Program-made: the position numbers and the translations under genes | Assembly: GCF_023053635.1 (NCBI RefSeq) | Contig: NC_086192.1 | Span: 12,997,501-13,061,500, forward strand | DNA length: 64,000 bases | Direction: 5' to 3' | From: Elgaria multicarinata webbii | Lineage: Eukaryota; Chordata; Lepidosauria; Squamata; Anguidae | Shown here: in pieces, positions 33,346-44,785 of the stretch | How positions within the stretch are numbered: the first letter of the stretch is position 1 | Layout: each line of letters opens with the position of its first letter | Notes under the pieces: generated by a model | Seen by the model: the letters and a program-made list of their open reading frames with translations, nothing else | Told to the model about the DNA's origin: nothing | Databases searched by the model: none

Positions 33346-34915
33346 TTAGTAGTGTGTAACATGTACATCAATAGTGCTCACAATAAATTGGAAACAATTA
33401 TACAACGCTAGCTGTACCCGGCATAACTCACGCCATTGTAGCATATCTTAAAAGTTTATAAACTAAATATCACATTTTATTTATTTATTCATTTGCATCA
33501 GGCGAGCGGCCTCCCACCCGGCCACCAAGGGCCCCGGCCGTGCCTCGCTCATGCTCCAGACCGTGACACTACCCACTTCATGGTGTGTGTGGGGGGGAGC
33601 GAAGAGGCAGAAAGGGGGGTAGGATTACCTTGGAAAGCCCGGAGCCAGAAGGGCTGGAGGGGGGCGCGGGCTGCTTGGTTTGTGTGCATTCGGGCCTGTG
33701 AAAAATAAATGGCGGGCGCAATGGGGCTTTCCTTCAGCTCGTCGCACCTGACGTCTAGACTACGGCGGCAACAGCCCGCGCGATAGCTGCATCGCGGGCT
33801 CTCCCCTCCTCTCGCCTGGATTTTAAGGTAGGTCTAGCAAAGGCCCAATATCTCAATAGTACAGGATTCAAGCCAGACAAGAGTTCATAAAAAGGCCAGA
33901 CAAGAAAGCATTTGGGGCAATTAAAATGCTATTCTCAGCAACAGCTCTTCAGTCTCTGCACCGGCTTAAATATAGGGCAGGAGCGGATAGAACTCCCTTT
34001 CTGATTACCTATCCTGGCGGGGGAATTTGGGCCATAAGTAAGCACGGTGTCTGAGAACGCATCTCTCTTCTGACCTCTTTGATGTAGAAAGTTGTAGGTG
34101 TGGCCAAGAGTGGATTTTAGTGTGGAGAATTGTGACTTCAATTCTAGCGCTTAAATTCTTTCATTTGTATGTCTTGCTTCTGATTCTGGTCGATTGTAAA
34201 ACACACGCAATTCAGTAGTTCCCACAACCCTCAGTGCTGCCCTCTACCAGTACCAGGATGGAAGCTACCGCAGAGGCAATGACAACCTGCAAAGGTGTGT
34301 ATTTCCAGACTACGGAATTCTTCTAAAAATTATTAACTCTTCTTCTGATTGCCTTCCCGTCTTTTGCTGGAGCGGATTACAAAACCTTGTTGAACTGGGC
34401 AGAACGGCTTCTTACAACGGTCGACTTTTTTTCCGTAAGTTTCAAGATCATCTCATTTCAAACACCGTGATTCTGGTTTTGCATGATGTAAATGCTTCAC
34501 GGCTTTCCCCAGTGAATGGCAAAACAATTTTGCTCTTGCTTCTAGGTCATGCACACTCCCATTTATGTTGTGAATATACACCTATCGCTACGTACAAAAA
34601 AATATTTCCCTTGATGACTCTGTAGCTTCATAGTTCTGCCCACACACCCAACACTGCTAATGTTTTTGCAACTTTTCTCCATCAACGACCCTAGGCTAGC
34701 ACCACTCCCAATTGTCCTGATATTACCTCAATTCCAATTGGGTGCAGATGAACACAAAGGAAAGCCAATGTTCAAGAAATCTGCCTTAAACCATTGCTTT
34801 GCGTCTTTTTGGTACATTTGATTCTAACTAGCAGGGGACTCTTCATGCAAAACTTGTGCTCTTCCATGGAGTTTTAGCTCTTCCCCTAGTGACTCTGGTG
34901 GAACTCAAACTCACA
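33346..34915. other. Intergenic; GC-rich MITE-like block, rest unassigned
   Basis: 33490-33846 is GC- and CpG-rich and ends AAGGTAGGTCTAGCAAAGGC CC, whose complement resembles the left terminus of the TIR element at 25466. No matching left terminus was found. The remainder shows nothing recognised. Confidence 0.3.
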
Positions 34916-35196
34916 CTCGATCCTCCCAGAGTGCAGGACACGGAATAATGGGCTCAAGTTAAAGGAAGCCAGATTCCATCTGGACATCAGGAAAAACTTC
35001 CTGACTGTTAGAGCAGTACGACAGTGGAACCAGTGACCTAGGGAGATGGTGGGCTCTCCCACATTAGAGGCCTTCAAGAGGCAGCTGGACAACCCTCTGT
35101 CAGGGATGCTTTAGGGCGGATTCCTGCATTGAGCAGGGGGTTGGACTCGATGGCCTCGTAGGTCCCTTCCAACTCTGCTATTCTATGATTCTATGA
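34916..35196 (+). mobile_element. CR1 LINE, 3' end
   Basis: Begins in the RT tail (ACTCGATCCTCCCAGAGTGC) and ends with TTCTATGATTCTATGA; 5'-truncated. Confidence 0.9.
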
Positions 35197-35595
35197 AAGA
35201 GGTGATGGGAGCACGTCCATTCAGGTCTTTTGCGAGTTCACTGCACCCCCATAGCGCTGCAGGTTTATTTTATTTATTTACTTATTTTATTTAATCTATG
35301 ATATTTATCCCAGGGTGATTGACAATGCAAATTAGTCAGTATATGCCAAGCAGTGACTGATTGTACCACTTTAGCTCTTGAAAAGATTGGGTTGGATCTA
35401 TGCAACGTGAGTCATACTTTAGTCCCACTGATATCAATGGGAGTTAAGTTACTCATGACTCACTTGCCCCAGTGATTTCAATATGACTAAGCTTAATTAA
35501 TCAGATCCAACTCATTGCTCCAAAGGAAGTTTGAGTTTGTGACGCCAGGATTTGCACGGTCTTACGGTTCGACTGCAACACTGGTGTTTTCGGAA

Positions 35596-35830
35596 GTGTG
35601 GTGTAGTGGCTAGAGTGTCAGACTGGGAGTCGGGAGATCCTGGTTCTAGTCCCCACTCTGCCATGGAGACCCGCTGGGTGACTTTGAGCCAGTCACAGGC
35701 TCTCAGCCCAACCCACCTCACGGTTGTTGTTGTGAGGATAAAATGGAGAGGAGGAAGGTGATGTATGCCACCTTGGGTTCCTTGTAAGAAAATAGACTGG
35801 ATATAAATGCAATAATAAATAAATAAATGG
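35596..35830 (+). mobile_element. tRNA-derived SINE, full length
   Basis: A-box TGGTGTAGTGG and B-box GGTTCTAGTCCC lie about 40 bases apart. They are followed by the conserved body (GCCATGGAGACCCGCTGGGT, GTTGTTGTTGTGAGGATAAA) and an AATAAATAAATAAA tail. Three minus-strand relatives lie at 50838, 51358 and 51710. Confidence 0.85.
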
Positions 35831-35960
35831 GATCTCACAGAGCAAATACATCAGAATTGTGATTTCGGCCTAATGCAGAAATGGTCTCAGACACCCTGTC
35901 CCCCTCCACAGACCCATTTTCTTGACGCCAAACCTGACTTAAAAGAGATCGTCAACGTTA

Positions 35961-37707
35961 CAAAGTTTAGAAGTATTTAATAACTGGCAGTTTAGGCAGA
36001 TTTCACAACTAATACATGTTGAGAGGGGAATTCTGAGAGGTAAATGCAAATACACATTCGTTATACTATAATCAGTGTATCCTGCAGGCAACCAAGCGTG
36101 GAAAAGGAGAGAGCAGGTATAGCTATTAGGTACATATTGCCACACTACAGAATATTAATTTAAACATTTTGTTAATAACATTAAATTCTGTTTCTTTAAG
36201 AATAACCCTATTCTGCATACATAAGGTATTTTTCTCTTTTGGAAGTGTAGTTTCACGTGACTCTAAACTTGTCACACATCAAAGACGGTTGTTGGCAGAG
36301 TACGGTAACGCCCAAGGACATATAAGCTGCTGTGAAATGGGCATGTTGGCTCCCAGAGGCAGGCCTGGTGCTGTGCATATTTACTTAAATGGTCATCTCA
36401 GCCTGCAAGGGCTGCTTTGTCAATAATAAATGGATGCATAGAATTGCCGCCTTCGAGCTCAATTTCCCCAGATTAAATTCAGCCATCATTTCCCATTTGT
36501 TGATCTTGAGAAAGGACCATACACATACACACACACACACACATGGATCCTCACCGTTAGGATTTCAGTTAGCCAACATTCTTTGAGCGCGTGGGCAAGT
36601 GACAAGTATGAATGTTGATCCCTTGAGGGACCAGAACTCTTCTAGAAAGGAGGCGCTCAGAACCATCTCCAACTCCTACCCAAACAATGTCACATCTCTT
36701 TTTTTCTGTGCCCTATAATGGCTCTGTGCATTGCACAAGCGCACACTCAAGCAGTAGCATTGGTCCATCTGCTCGGATTGTGTAGACCTGTGTCAGATTG
36801 CAAACTTTGAGCAACGTAGCAAATTGGGCTCTTCAAGCGGTCAGTGTGCCCGTTCAAGATGCATTTGTGTTAGCAGAAGAGCTTTTAGGCTATAACTCTA
36901 TCCATACCCACGCCAGACTTTGGTTATGCTACCGTATCTGAACAGTGCAGTTCTACTCGTGTAAAAAATTACAAGCAGCTCTTTAAAGCCTTCCGTTCTT
37001 TTCTGTCCTTGTGTTTAAAAGTAGAGTATCTCCAGCTTTTTCAAGGATGCGATATCCAAAATGCATCCTCGTTCTCCAAAAGCATTGCAGCTTGTTGTGC
37101 AAAAAGGCTTATTTTCCTTTCTCGATCTGCTCTATAGCGGCTGCATGAAATGAGAAAACGCAAAAAAACAAAACAACCATGGAGAGAAGAAGAACATCTT
37201 GACTCAAATCGCATTTCCCCACAATATTATTCCAGAAATACCTTCCATATAAAAGGTCTCCAAGTAGACATGTTTCACAGACTTCCACGGAATGTGTTCA
37301 CATAGAGCCTTGCGATTTACAAACCCATCTCTGGAATTAACGTTTGTAAATCAGTTGCCAGGAAGAGAGCTGTGGCTAACGTCAGATCTCTTTCCACATT
37401 CCATAACTCGAAGTTACTTCGCTAAAGCTGATGCCAATTAAAATCAGTGGTGCTCCCCTTCTGCCCTCTTTGTTTTGAAAATCTGGAAATCAGAAGACTA
37501 CGCCCCTCTTCGAACCACTGGATGGATGTAGGCAAAGCCTTCAATGTTAACAACGTGATGATGCTGTCCATAGGTAGGAAGGACCAGAAGGAGCTGGCTG
37601 TCCAGAAAAACATCAAGTAGGAAGGGGTTGGCATCTGGGAATCGTAGGCCTCCTAGGGCGTTCCTTATCTGTTTCCATCGCCTCCTGTTATGAACATCCT
37701 CCTAGCA
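35961..37707 (-). other. ORAI2: Probable ORAI2 3' UTR and flank, no repeats recognised
   Basis: About 1.7 kb downstream of the ORAI2 stop shows no LINE or SINE match apart from a short (AC)n at 36522-36542. This is unusual for the window and expected of a transcribed UTR. A minus-strand ATTAAA lies at 35976-35981 and could end the transcript. The UTR length is inference. Confidence 0.4.
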
Positions 37708-38253
37708 TCACACCACCTGCAACACCCTGTCATGCCCATCGAGCTGCACTTTCAGTTTGTGAAGCTCTTCTATCTCCCGATTATGGCGCTCCGTCTTGTG
37801 GCGGACGAGCGACCGGTAGAAATGGATGGTGAAGACGACGAAGATGATCCCCACGGGGACCATGATGATGGTGGAGATGAGGGCCGCTTGCCAGCCGGTG
37901 TGCTGACTAGCCTTTTGGACGACGGCGGTGTCGTTCTTCAGCACCGAGTCCACCGGCAGGAATTTGATCCAGCACAGAAGAACGACCTCGGCGAGGAAGA
38001 GCAGGATGCCCAGGACGGTGGAGAAGCCCCACGCCAGCTCGATGTACGGGTGCATGCGCTCATGGGGGGACTCGCTGATGGAGTTCAGGTTGTGGATGTT
38101 ACTCACCGCTTCCACGTTGGGCAAGATGCAAGTGCTGATGAGGAGGGCAAAGAGGTGGACGGCAACTAGAATGGTGGTGCAGGCGCTAAAAGCAATCAGC
38201 AACATCTGGGGGTATTGATACTGCATCTCAAGCTGGACTTCCACCATGGCCAC
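37708..38253 (-). CDS. ORAI2: ORAI2 coding exon 2
   Basis: The acceptor TTGCTTTTCAG ends at 38254 and the exon runs to the stop codon at 37708-37710. It holds the pore glutamate, the [20 protein letters not shown] helix, the [20 protein letters not shown] segment, the last helix ([20 protein letters not shown]) and the C-terminal coiled coil. It is very close to the human protein apart from the second extracellular loop. Confidence 0.96.
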   Translation of the reverse strand: MAMVEVQLEMQYQYPQMLLIAFSACTTILVAVHLFALLISTCILPNVEAVSNIHNLNSISESPHERMHPYIELAWGFSTVLGILLFLAEVVLLCWIKFLPVDSVLKNDTAVVQKASQHTGWQAALISTIIMVPVGIIFVVFTIHFYRSLVRHKTERHNREIEELHKLKVQLDGHDRVLQVV

Positions 38254-38527
38254 CTGAAAAGCAACGTCCGCACCAGGTGAATATTTACTCCCGAATGCTA
38301 TTCGAGGATGATGATGATGATGATGATGATAATAATAAAATTATTTCTTACCCGCCTCTCCATTCTGATCAAGGCGGGGAGCAACAATAAATGATAAAAT
38401 ACATAATACTCAAATAAAAAATATACATTTTTAAAACATCCTAAAAAACATCCTAAAAACATTTTTAAAACATCCTAAAATTCCACTGGATAGGCCTGCC
38501 GGAAGAGATCAGTCTTTATAGCTTTCT

Positions 38528-38582
<55 letters not shown>

Positions 38583-40502
38583 TTTCTTACCCACCTCTCC
38601 ACTCTGATCGAGGCAGGAAACAACAATAAGCGATATAATACATAAAACTGAATTAAAACATAATATACATTGTTAAAAAACATCCTAAAAACCATCCTAA
38701 AAACATCTTAATGCTAGTAGACTGTTAAGTTGACGAGTCTCCTCCAGCAGGCCGTTCCACAGTCTGGGAGCAGCAGAAGAGAAGGTCCTCTGGGTAACAG
38801 TGGTTAATCTAGTTTTTGTTAGCTGAAGTAGGTTTTTCCCAGAGGACCTGAGTGTGTGGGGCGGATTGTACGGGAGAAGGTGATCCTGCAGGTCGCCTGG
38901 ACCCAGACCATGTAGGGCTTTAAAAGTGATAACCAACACTTTATACTTTGTTCAGAAACTAATTGGCAGCCACTGAAGAGATTTTAAAACTGGACTTTAA
39001 CAATCCAGATTGACCAGATACAAAAGAGGGCAGGGCTCCTGCAGCTTTAACTGTGGTGATGAAGAGGGAATTTCACCAGGGGCTGCATGCATACAAATGA
39101 CACCTGCGGAAATTCCCTTTTCTATACAACTGTTAAAGATACAGGAGCCCTGTCCTCTTTTCCACATGGTCACCCTACCTTAGGTGCACTTGCCACAGGT
39201 ATCCAGAGAATACCATCTTAAAAAAAGAAGAAGCAAGGTTCTAGCCCTGATAGATTCCGAGCCCAATTCAAGGTGCTGGTTTTAACCTACAAAGCCTTAC
39301 ACGGCTTGGGAACACAATACCTGACGGAACGCCTTTCCCGACATGAACCTACCTGATTACTACGTTCAACATTTAAGGTCCTCCTCCGGGTGCCTACTCC
39401 AAGGGAAGCTCGGAGGGCGGCGACAAGAGAGAGGGCCTTCTCTGTGGTGGCCCCCCAATTGTGGCACAATCTCCCCGACAAGGCCCGCCTGGCGCCGACA
39501 TTGTCATCTTTTCGGCACCAGGTCAAGACTTTTCTCTTCTCCCAGGCATTTAACAATATGTAATGACCCTCGGACCCTGGGTCTGTTTTTTGGCTCATTG
39601 TTTTTAACGTTGTTGTACTGGCTTTAAATGTATGTGTATTTTGCTTGTTTTTGTGGTTTTTAATCTTTGTATATTGTTTTTAAGTGTTTTTATCTTATGT
39701 GAACCGCCCAGAGAGCTTCGGCTAACCCTCCCAGGAGAGAGCGTTCTAAAGGGCTGAGTGACGCAACTGAGAAAGCCCCCTCTGATAAGGTTGGGGAATC
39801 CATACCGTGCGGGTGGAGCAAGCAGCACGGCTCCTTCTCATCGGATGGTCGCCAGGCTAGAAAGGTCTGTAACGTTCCCATGTGGTTCTAATTTCTGACG
39901 GTGTGAGATGAAGCCATTGAAAGCATGCACACAAATAAGAAATGCCTTGCCGTGGAGCTTTTGTCAATTTCAACGGGCAGGAAAGTGAAATCGACAAACT
40001 TGTTTAAATTTTACATTCAGGGAGAAATGGGCCCCAGGGCTGGGAGGAGATGGCGCACAAACGTCAAAAAAAAAAATAGCACTTGGTTGGGCAGATACTT
40101 GGACAATCTACATTTCACTCCCGCCTCAGGCCAGCATTGTTACATTTACACCTGGCAGCTAGCAGACCTGAGCTATAGGTGGGATATTCTGGAACTTACT
40201 GCTCTACTATCAAGAGAAAGGGTTCACAGATCACAAAAGGTTTTTTTTGCAGTCCAAAAGGTCTAAAAACGTACCATGGCAAATCCAGACAGCAGTGCAG
40301 AGGTCCGGCTGGAAGCTTTCAACTTGGCTCTGCTGAGATATAATTTCCGCCATGAAAGGGCCTGAACGGAATGATGGTTGGATGTGACCAGCTCCAGGTA
40401 ACTGCGACGGACCCAATCCCGGTAGTCCATGCCCTTGACGGCTGGCTCAGCACAGCAGGCAGACGCAGGAGGGTCCACAGGGACATTTAATTCGGAACTC
40501 AT
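37708..40502 (-). CDS. ORAI2: ORAI2, complete, two coding exons
   Basis: Plasma-membrane pore subunit of store-operated calcium channels, gated by STIM proteins. Coding exons are 40275-40502 (76 codons) and 37708-38253 (181 codons plus stop), giving 257 residues (human 254 as recalled). The N-terminus ([14 protein letters not shown]) and [16 protein letters not shown] match ORAI2 rather than ORAI1, which has a longer proline-rich start. The pore glutamate is Glu81 in VAMVEVQLE, the first helix spans the exon junction, and three further hydrophobic helices follow near residues 93-117, 147-172 and 200-225. The C-terminal helix [15 protein letters not shown] is the STIM contact. The loop before the last helix ([14 protein letters not shown]) differs from the Pro/Gly-rich human loop. 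No breaks were seen. Confidence 0.96.
38330..38505 (-). mobile_element. LINE tail (same family as 38575)
   Basis: TTTCTTACCCGCCTCTCCAT TCTGATCAAGGCGGG is the complement of an L2-like tail. It lies just upstream of ORAI2 coding exon 2. Confidence 0.65.
38528..38990 (-). mobile_element. (ATA)n plus L2-clade LINE, 3' end
   Basis: An AAT run at 38530-38579 precedes the tail TACCCACCTCTCCACTCTGA. The minus frame [20 protein letters not shown] and [20 protein letters not shown] is the L2 C-terminus. Confidence 0.8.
39005..39178. mobile_element. Palindromic MITE (about 174 bp)
   Basis: TTGACCAGATACAAAAGAGG GCAGGGCTCCTG at the left is inverted at the right (CAGGAGCCCTGTCCTCTTTT CCACATGGTCACCCTAC). 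The centre also pairs (GAGGGAATTTCACCAG with CTGCGGAAATTCCCTTTTC). It lies in the ORAI2 intron between the two coding exons. Confidence 0.75.
39240..39723 (+). mobile_element. L2-clade LINE, 3' end
   Basis: Encodes a broken [15 protein letters not shown]-type C-terminus and ends GTGAACCGCCCAGAGAGCTT CGGCTA. The final tail is lost where a further LINE-like fragment (to about 39880) begins. Confidence 0.75.
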
Positions 40503-40515
40503 GATGGAAGGCAAT
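40275..40515 (-). CDS. ORAI2: ORAI2 exon with start codon (coding 40275-40502)
   Basis: The acceptor TTTTCCTCCCAG ends at 40516, then 13 bases of 5' UTR precede the ATG at 40502. The frame encodes the cytosolic N-terminus ([20 protein letters not shown]) and the first half of the pore helix (SALLSGFAM), then a GTACGT donor at 40274. The human exon break is in the same place, before VAMVEVQLE. Confidence 0.95.
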
Positions 40516-40603
40516 CTGGGAGGAAAAGCAACTTATGGGAAAAGTTGTGTTTTTTTAAAAAATAAATAATTATCACGTATATAGAACCAAATATGTGCTA
40601 GGC

Positions 40604-41529
40604 CAGCAGTGCTCCAACTGGTGGTCCACGGACCCCAGGGGGGCCATATAACCCACCCACGGGGTCCACATAACCCACCCAGGGGGTCCGAGGCACCATT
40701 CACATATTCAGCATTCATTTCTGGAGTCCACTGACGACGAATTCCTACCAGAAGTAAAATATAACATCACTGAGCACCTGCGTGATTTAGCGACTAGCTT
40801 CAGAGATTACTTCCCTGCACCTAATCCTGAAAACTCATGGAGACGGAATCCTTTTGAATGTGGTGATGTACAACTAACAACTCTCTCTGCGGAAGAGCGA
40901 GATGCACTTGTTGACGTGACTTGTGATGGTTCATTCAAATCATTTTTCGAAGAATATAGACTGGACCAATTCTGGGTGAAGTTTTTTCCTGATTATAAGA
41001 AGTTAGGTGAAAAAGCTTTGAAACATCTATTTCCCTTTTGTTCGACATATCTTTGTGAACAAACATTTTCGACATTTTGTTATATGAAGAACAAGCATAG
41101 AAATCGGCTCGATGTTGATCCAGATTTGAGATTAAAAGTAGGAAATATTGAACCGGATGTGGAAGGGATTGTTCGGGACAAAAAGAGGCAGGATTTCTCC
41201 CATCACATTTAGGTTTAGTAGCTGCTAGACAAGTCATAATTTGTTCAATTATAAACTAGACGTTAGTAAAATTAAATTCGTCTTTATATTCCTAACTAAA
41301 TTATTGTCATTTTTGCGTGGTAATATCACAAATATCACAAATTTTATGGTCTGTTTTTTAGTATACCTAAAATCCTTTGCTTATTAGGGGCTACCCCTTA
41401 TTTTCTCCAAAAAATTGCCTCGCACAGGTAACTACCATAGAGATAACAATTTTTTCAAAAGTAGGGGGTCCATGGCTTGGCATTTGAAAAACAAGGGGTC
41501 CCCAGTACTTAGCTAATTGGGAACCACTG
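40604..41529 (+). mobile_element. hAT transposon, internally deleted, with 8-bp target duplication
   Basis: A 926-base element starts CAGCAGTGCTCC and ends GGGAACCACTG, whose complement begins CAGTGGTTCCC. It is flanked by identical TGCTAGGC (40596-40603 and 41530-41537). The interior holds only the transposase C-terminus, ending in the hAT dimerisation region (LCEQTFSTFCYMKNKHRNRL DVDPDLRLKVG). The N-terminal zinc finger and most of the catalytic core are missing. It lies in ORAI2 intron 1, 90 bases upstream of the ORAI2 coding exon. The clean target duplication shows insertion by cut-and-paste with both ends intact. Confidence 0.9.
40680..41212 (+). pseudogene. hAT transposase remnant (C-terminal ~175 residues)
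   Basis: One uninterrupted frame reads HSFLESTDDEFLPEVKYNIT and then FRDYFPAPNPENSW, DQFWVKFFPDYKKLGEKALK HLFPFCSTYLCEQTFS, ending RQDFSHHI at a stop. The ending resembles ZBED5/FAM200/Charlie-like hAT proteins, with the hallmark hydrophobic dimerisation helix. It lacks a start codon near its beginning and lacks the DDE core, so it is not a functional transposase. The frame remaining open indicates a relatively young or slowly decaying copy. Confidence 0.85.
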
Positions 41530-41537
41530 TGCTAGGC

Positions 41538-43320
41538 ATTACAGAAAAGTGAAAAGGAAAAAAAAGATCCGTGGCTTCAGAGTTGCAATCTAAAAGAATC
41601 AAAAGAATTCTTACCGAGGGAGGGAGGGAAAAGAGAGTGAACGCCTCTGTTTTGCAGCCGGCGTGGCGGGGCACACCAAGCAAAGTATGTTTCTTCATTA
41701 GCATTTTGGTGCTTTTGAAACATTACAATTCACCATTAAAAGGACTCTTCTTAAACTGTATTAATATGTGGATTCTTCCCCTATATGGCTTGGGACCAAA
41801 CTACCTTCTCCCATAAAAATGTCCCTGGGTTTTAAGACCTTCTGGAGAGGTGCTTCTCAGAAAAGACCACCTCGAACGCCCCCCTGCTGCCCCTTTGCCT
41901 CTTAGTGCCCCCCCTCGCTGCCCCCTTGCCTCTTAACGCCCCCCTATGCAATCCCACCGCCCCCAAGGGGGCAGTACCGCTCACTTTGGGAACCACTGCT
42001 TCAAGCCAGCCGAATAGTCTGTCTCAGGCTCTGAAATATATTGGACTAAACCTTTTCTGAAGATACATCTTAATACATAAACACAAGATGATCTCGAATA
42101 GATCAAACTAATTTTCCACAATGGCTAATCAGACGCTTCTGGAAAGGGCTACAATAAATAGCCCTCCCTTCCTAATGGCAACTGGATTCGTTGGCAGGCT
42201 ACCTCTGAACATGGAGGACCTATTTAGCTATCACAGCTACGAGCCACTAATAGATACCTTTCTCCATAATTTCTATAATTCCATGAATCTCCATCATGTC
42301 TCCTTTCTAAAATCTCTTTCCTCCTACGTTAAAAAGGCCCCAATGCCTTACAGGGAAAAGGCTTCAGTTCCCTGATCATTTCGGTCCTCCATTTATTGCA
42401 CCTTTCCTAGACCTTTTTTGAGATGGAGGAGCCCAAACATAAGAATTGTCCATTTACAGCTGAGAAACAGTAGGCAGACTGTGCCTTTTCAGAGAATTTA
42501 AGGGTGTGTGATAGAGGCATTTTCTTCTTATGCACTGTTACAACACCCTTCAGCACTTTGATAAAGCTGTGATCTTGGGTCTCTTTCCAGCCCAGGGGAA
42601 ACGAAATGGAGGCAAATTTGCTGAGCCATCTTACCTTCTCCTTGACTCCAATAGAGATTCCTCTTGTTCCTTTTCACCCATACCTTCTCCTGCTTTTACT
42701 GTTCTTTGATCACTCATCCCTGCCAAAATACTCTCTCATTCCGCGAGAACTACAGCTAGGATATATGCAAACGTGGCTGTGTGTGGAACAGCACTGTTTG
42801 CATAATTTACTTTGAAAACAGAATGTGGAGGCAGAAGATTCCAAGAGAGAGGAACACACACATACACACACACACAGAAAGAGAGAGAGAAAGAGTTGTT
42901 AAATCCCCAGTTTTGCTGAACAGATTCTCTTCAACTTTTCCTCCTTGCCATTCAACTCCAGCTTTGGAAAATCCCGGGTTGCTTAGCAATTTAATGCCGG
43001 AGCAACGGCATTTGATTTCCCCCCTGCCCTGTGCAAGGCAGGGTTCTTTAACATTCGATGCTTGTTCCTAAAAACGTTCATACTTCTTCCAAGTATTCAA
43101 GGCCTGCTCCCCTCTGTGATCTACTTACATTGTGGAAATGGAGAAAGGTTCTATTCATGAGCTACACAAACTTTCAACACGGGGGCTGGAAAGCAAAGGG
43201 GTGGGGGAGTGAGGGAACTCTTGCACAACAGAATTAATGTCAGAATGTCTAGGTAATGTCAGCTCAGGGAAGGAAAACATAGTGTGAAACTCATTTGCCC
43301 ATGCAGGAACACGTAACCAA
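41538..43320. other. ORAI2 intron 1, mostly unassigned
   Basis: 41870-42000 is C-rich with repeats of CCCCCTGCTGCCCCTTTGCC type and ends CACTTTGGGAACCACTG, which resembles another hAT terminus. A (CA)n/(GA)n run is at 42855-42893. No exon seen. Confidence 0.35.
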
Positions 43321-43324
43321 TGAT

Positions 43325-43672
43325 AGCAGTGAGAGGGCCTTTTCAGTGGTGGCCCCCCAATTATGGAATGATCTCCCCGATGAGGCTCGCCTGGCGCCAA
43401 CATTGTTATCTTTTCGGCGCCAGGTCAAGACTTTTCTCTTCTCCCAGGCGTTTAACGGCATTTAACAACGCTAAGTTTGTTTGTTTTTTAACAGACCCCA
43501 GAACTGTTGTTTTTAAATGGATACCGTTGTTTTTACACATTTTACGTTTTTGACGGTTTTAAATTTTGTATACTTTTTAATGTTCATTGTTTTTAACTTT
43601 TGTAAACCGCCCAGAGAGCTTTGGCTACGGGGCGGTATATAAATGTAATAAATAAATTAAATAAATTAATTC
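43325..43672 (+). mobile_element. L2-clade LINE, 3' end
   Basis: Plus frame with GGCCCCCCAATTATGGAATG and the GTAAACCGCCCAGAGAGCTT plus GGGGCGGTATATAAATG tail. Close relative of the copy at 39240. Confidence 0.85.
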
Positions 43673-43721
43673 AACACAGGACTTCACGTTGGCAGCTAGA
43701 GTTAGCTACGCCAGCAATATT

Positions 43722-43862
43722 GGCCCTTTCTACACCTAAGGCTTATCCCAGGAAAATGGAGGGATCGTCCCTGCCTGCTCCTGGGATCCCCTGTGAGGCA
43801 TTTGGATGCACAGGAATGATCTCGGGACGATCCCAGGATACAGGGCTGGTGTAGCCATGGAC
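43722..43862. mobile_element. Short TIR element related to 25466
   Basis: The left GGCCCTTTCTACACCTAAGG CTTATCCCAGG is mirrored by the complement of the right end (GTCCATGGCTACACCAGCCC TGTATCCTGGG). The internal GGATCGTCCC and GGGACGATCC form a second inverted pair. About 140 bases, non-coding. Confidence 0.55.
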
Positions 43863-44054
43863 ATTGTTGTTGCACTGGTTGGACCTGGGTGGAGAGATGT
43901 TGTACCAGGATGGGAATAGAGGCAACTGACTTGCACAGAGTTCTCAAGCAGCCCCACAGGCACGTTCAAACAATGGTATCTTGTGGAACACCACTCCGGC
44001 ACTGGTTGTCTGACACTACAGGCCCTGTGCTGGCCACACTGGAGTACCACAGGT

Positions 44055-44285
44055 AAAAACACAAGAGGAGCCCTGCTGGATCAGACCAAGGGTCCATCAC
44101 CCTCCCGCCCATGTTCCCCAGCAACTGGGGTATATAGGTTTACTGCTGCTGATACTGGAGGTAGCACGTGGCCATCAGGACTAATAGCCATCGATAGCCT
44201 CCTCCTCCAGGAATTCATCCAACCCCCTTTTAAAGCCATCCAAATTGGTGGCCATCACCACATCTTCTGGTAGTGAATTCCATAG
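44055..44285 (-). mobile_element. L3-type CR1 LINE, 3' end
   Basis: GAGGAGCCCTGCTGGATCAG ACCAAGGGTCCATC through TGGTGGCCATCACCACATCT. The minus frame MATNLDGFKRGLDEFLEEEA is the L3/CR1 C-terminal tail. An AT-rich segment of unknown type follows to about 44460. Confidence 0.8.
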
Positions 44286-44545
44286 GTATTTTTTTAAATA
44301 ATAATAATAATATTGCAATAACAAGATCCAGAAGATCTGAACATAAAACACTAATTCTAGACTGCCGGCAAAATTTTGAAATACTGTTAAAAAAAACATC
44401 AAAGTGACAAAAAACAACCATATATAACAAGATTACTAAAGGAATAAAGAAAAGCACTAATTATAATTCTTTCTCTCTCAGCGCCGTGCTTTCGGGATAG
44501 CTAGAGGAAAACAGCCAAAGCAGAAAGTCACTAAATGAAAATACG

Positions 44546-44574
44546 AGTACCAAGTACATTGTTGGTGCTATATA

Positions 44575-44605
<31 letters not shown>
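44546..44605 (-). repeat. Fragment of the 19075-type repeat with (AAT)n
   Basis: ACCAAGTACATTGTTGGTGC TATATAAATAATAATAAT is a reverse-complement fragment of the hairpin block seen in the 19075 array. Confidence 0.65.
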
Positions 44606-44608
<3 letters not shown>

Positions 44609-44785
44609 GATTTAGCATAAATTAAGGGTGTGTGATTGCATACATGTCTGTATATTAGAAAAATTGCAGGCAACGCTACTTGTTTGGGTTTTGATCATAT
44701 GTTTGAAAGGCTTCCACATAGTAAATAAATGAACACCATATTGTCTTTCTGAAAATTAGGATCCCTTGCTCGTCACGCTTCCCCG

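Noticed and set aside
33935-34141. Minus-strand 68-codon frame with a protein-like look
   Set aside because: No homologue recognised, no splice support, and short frames of this size are expected by chance.
35596-35700. tRNA gene suggested by A- and B-box motifs
   Set aside because: No cloverleaf or anticodon arm can be drawn. The body and tail match other SINE copies in the window.
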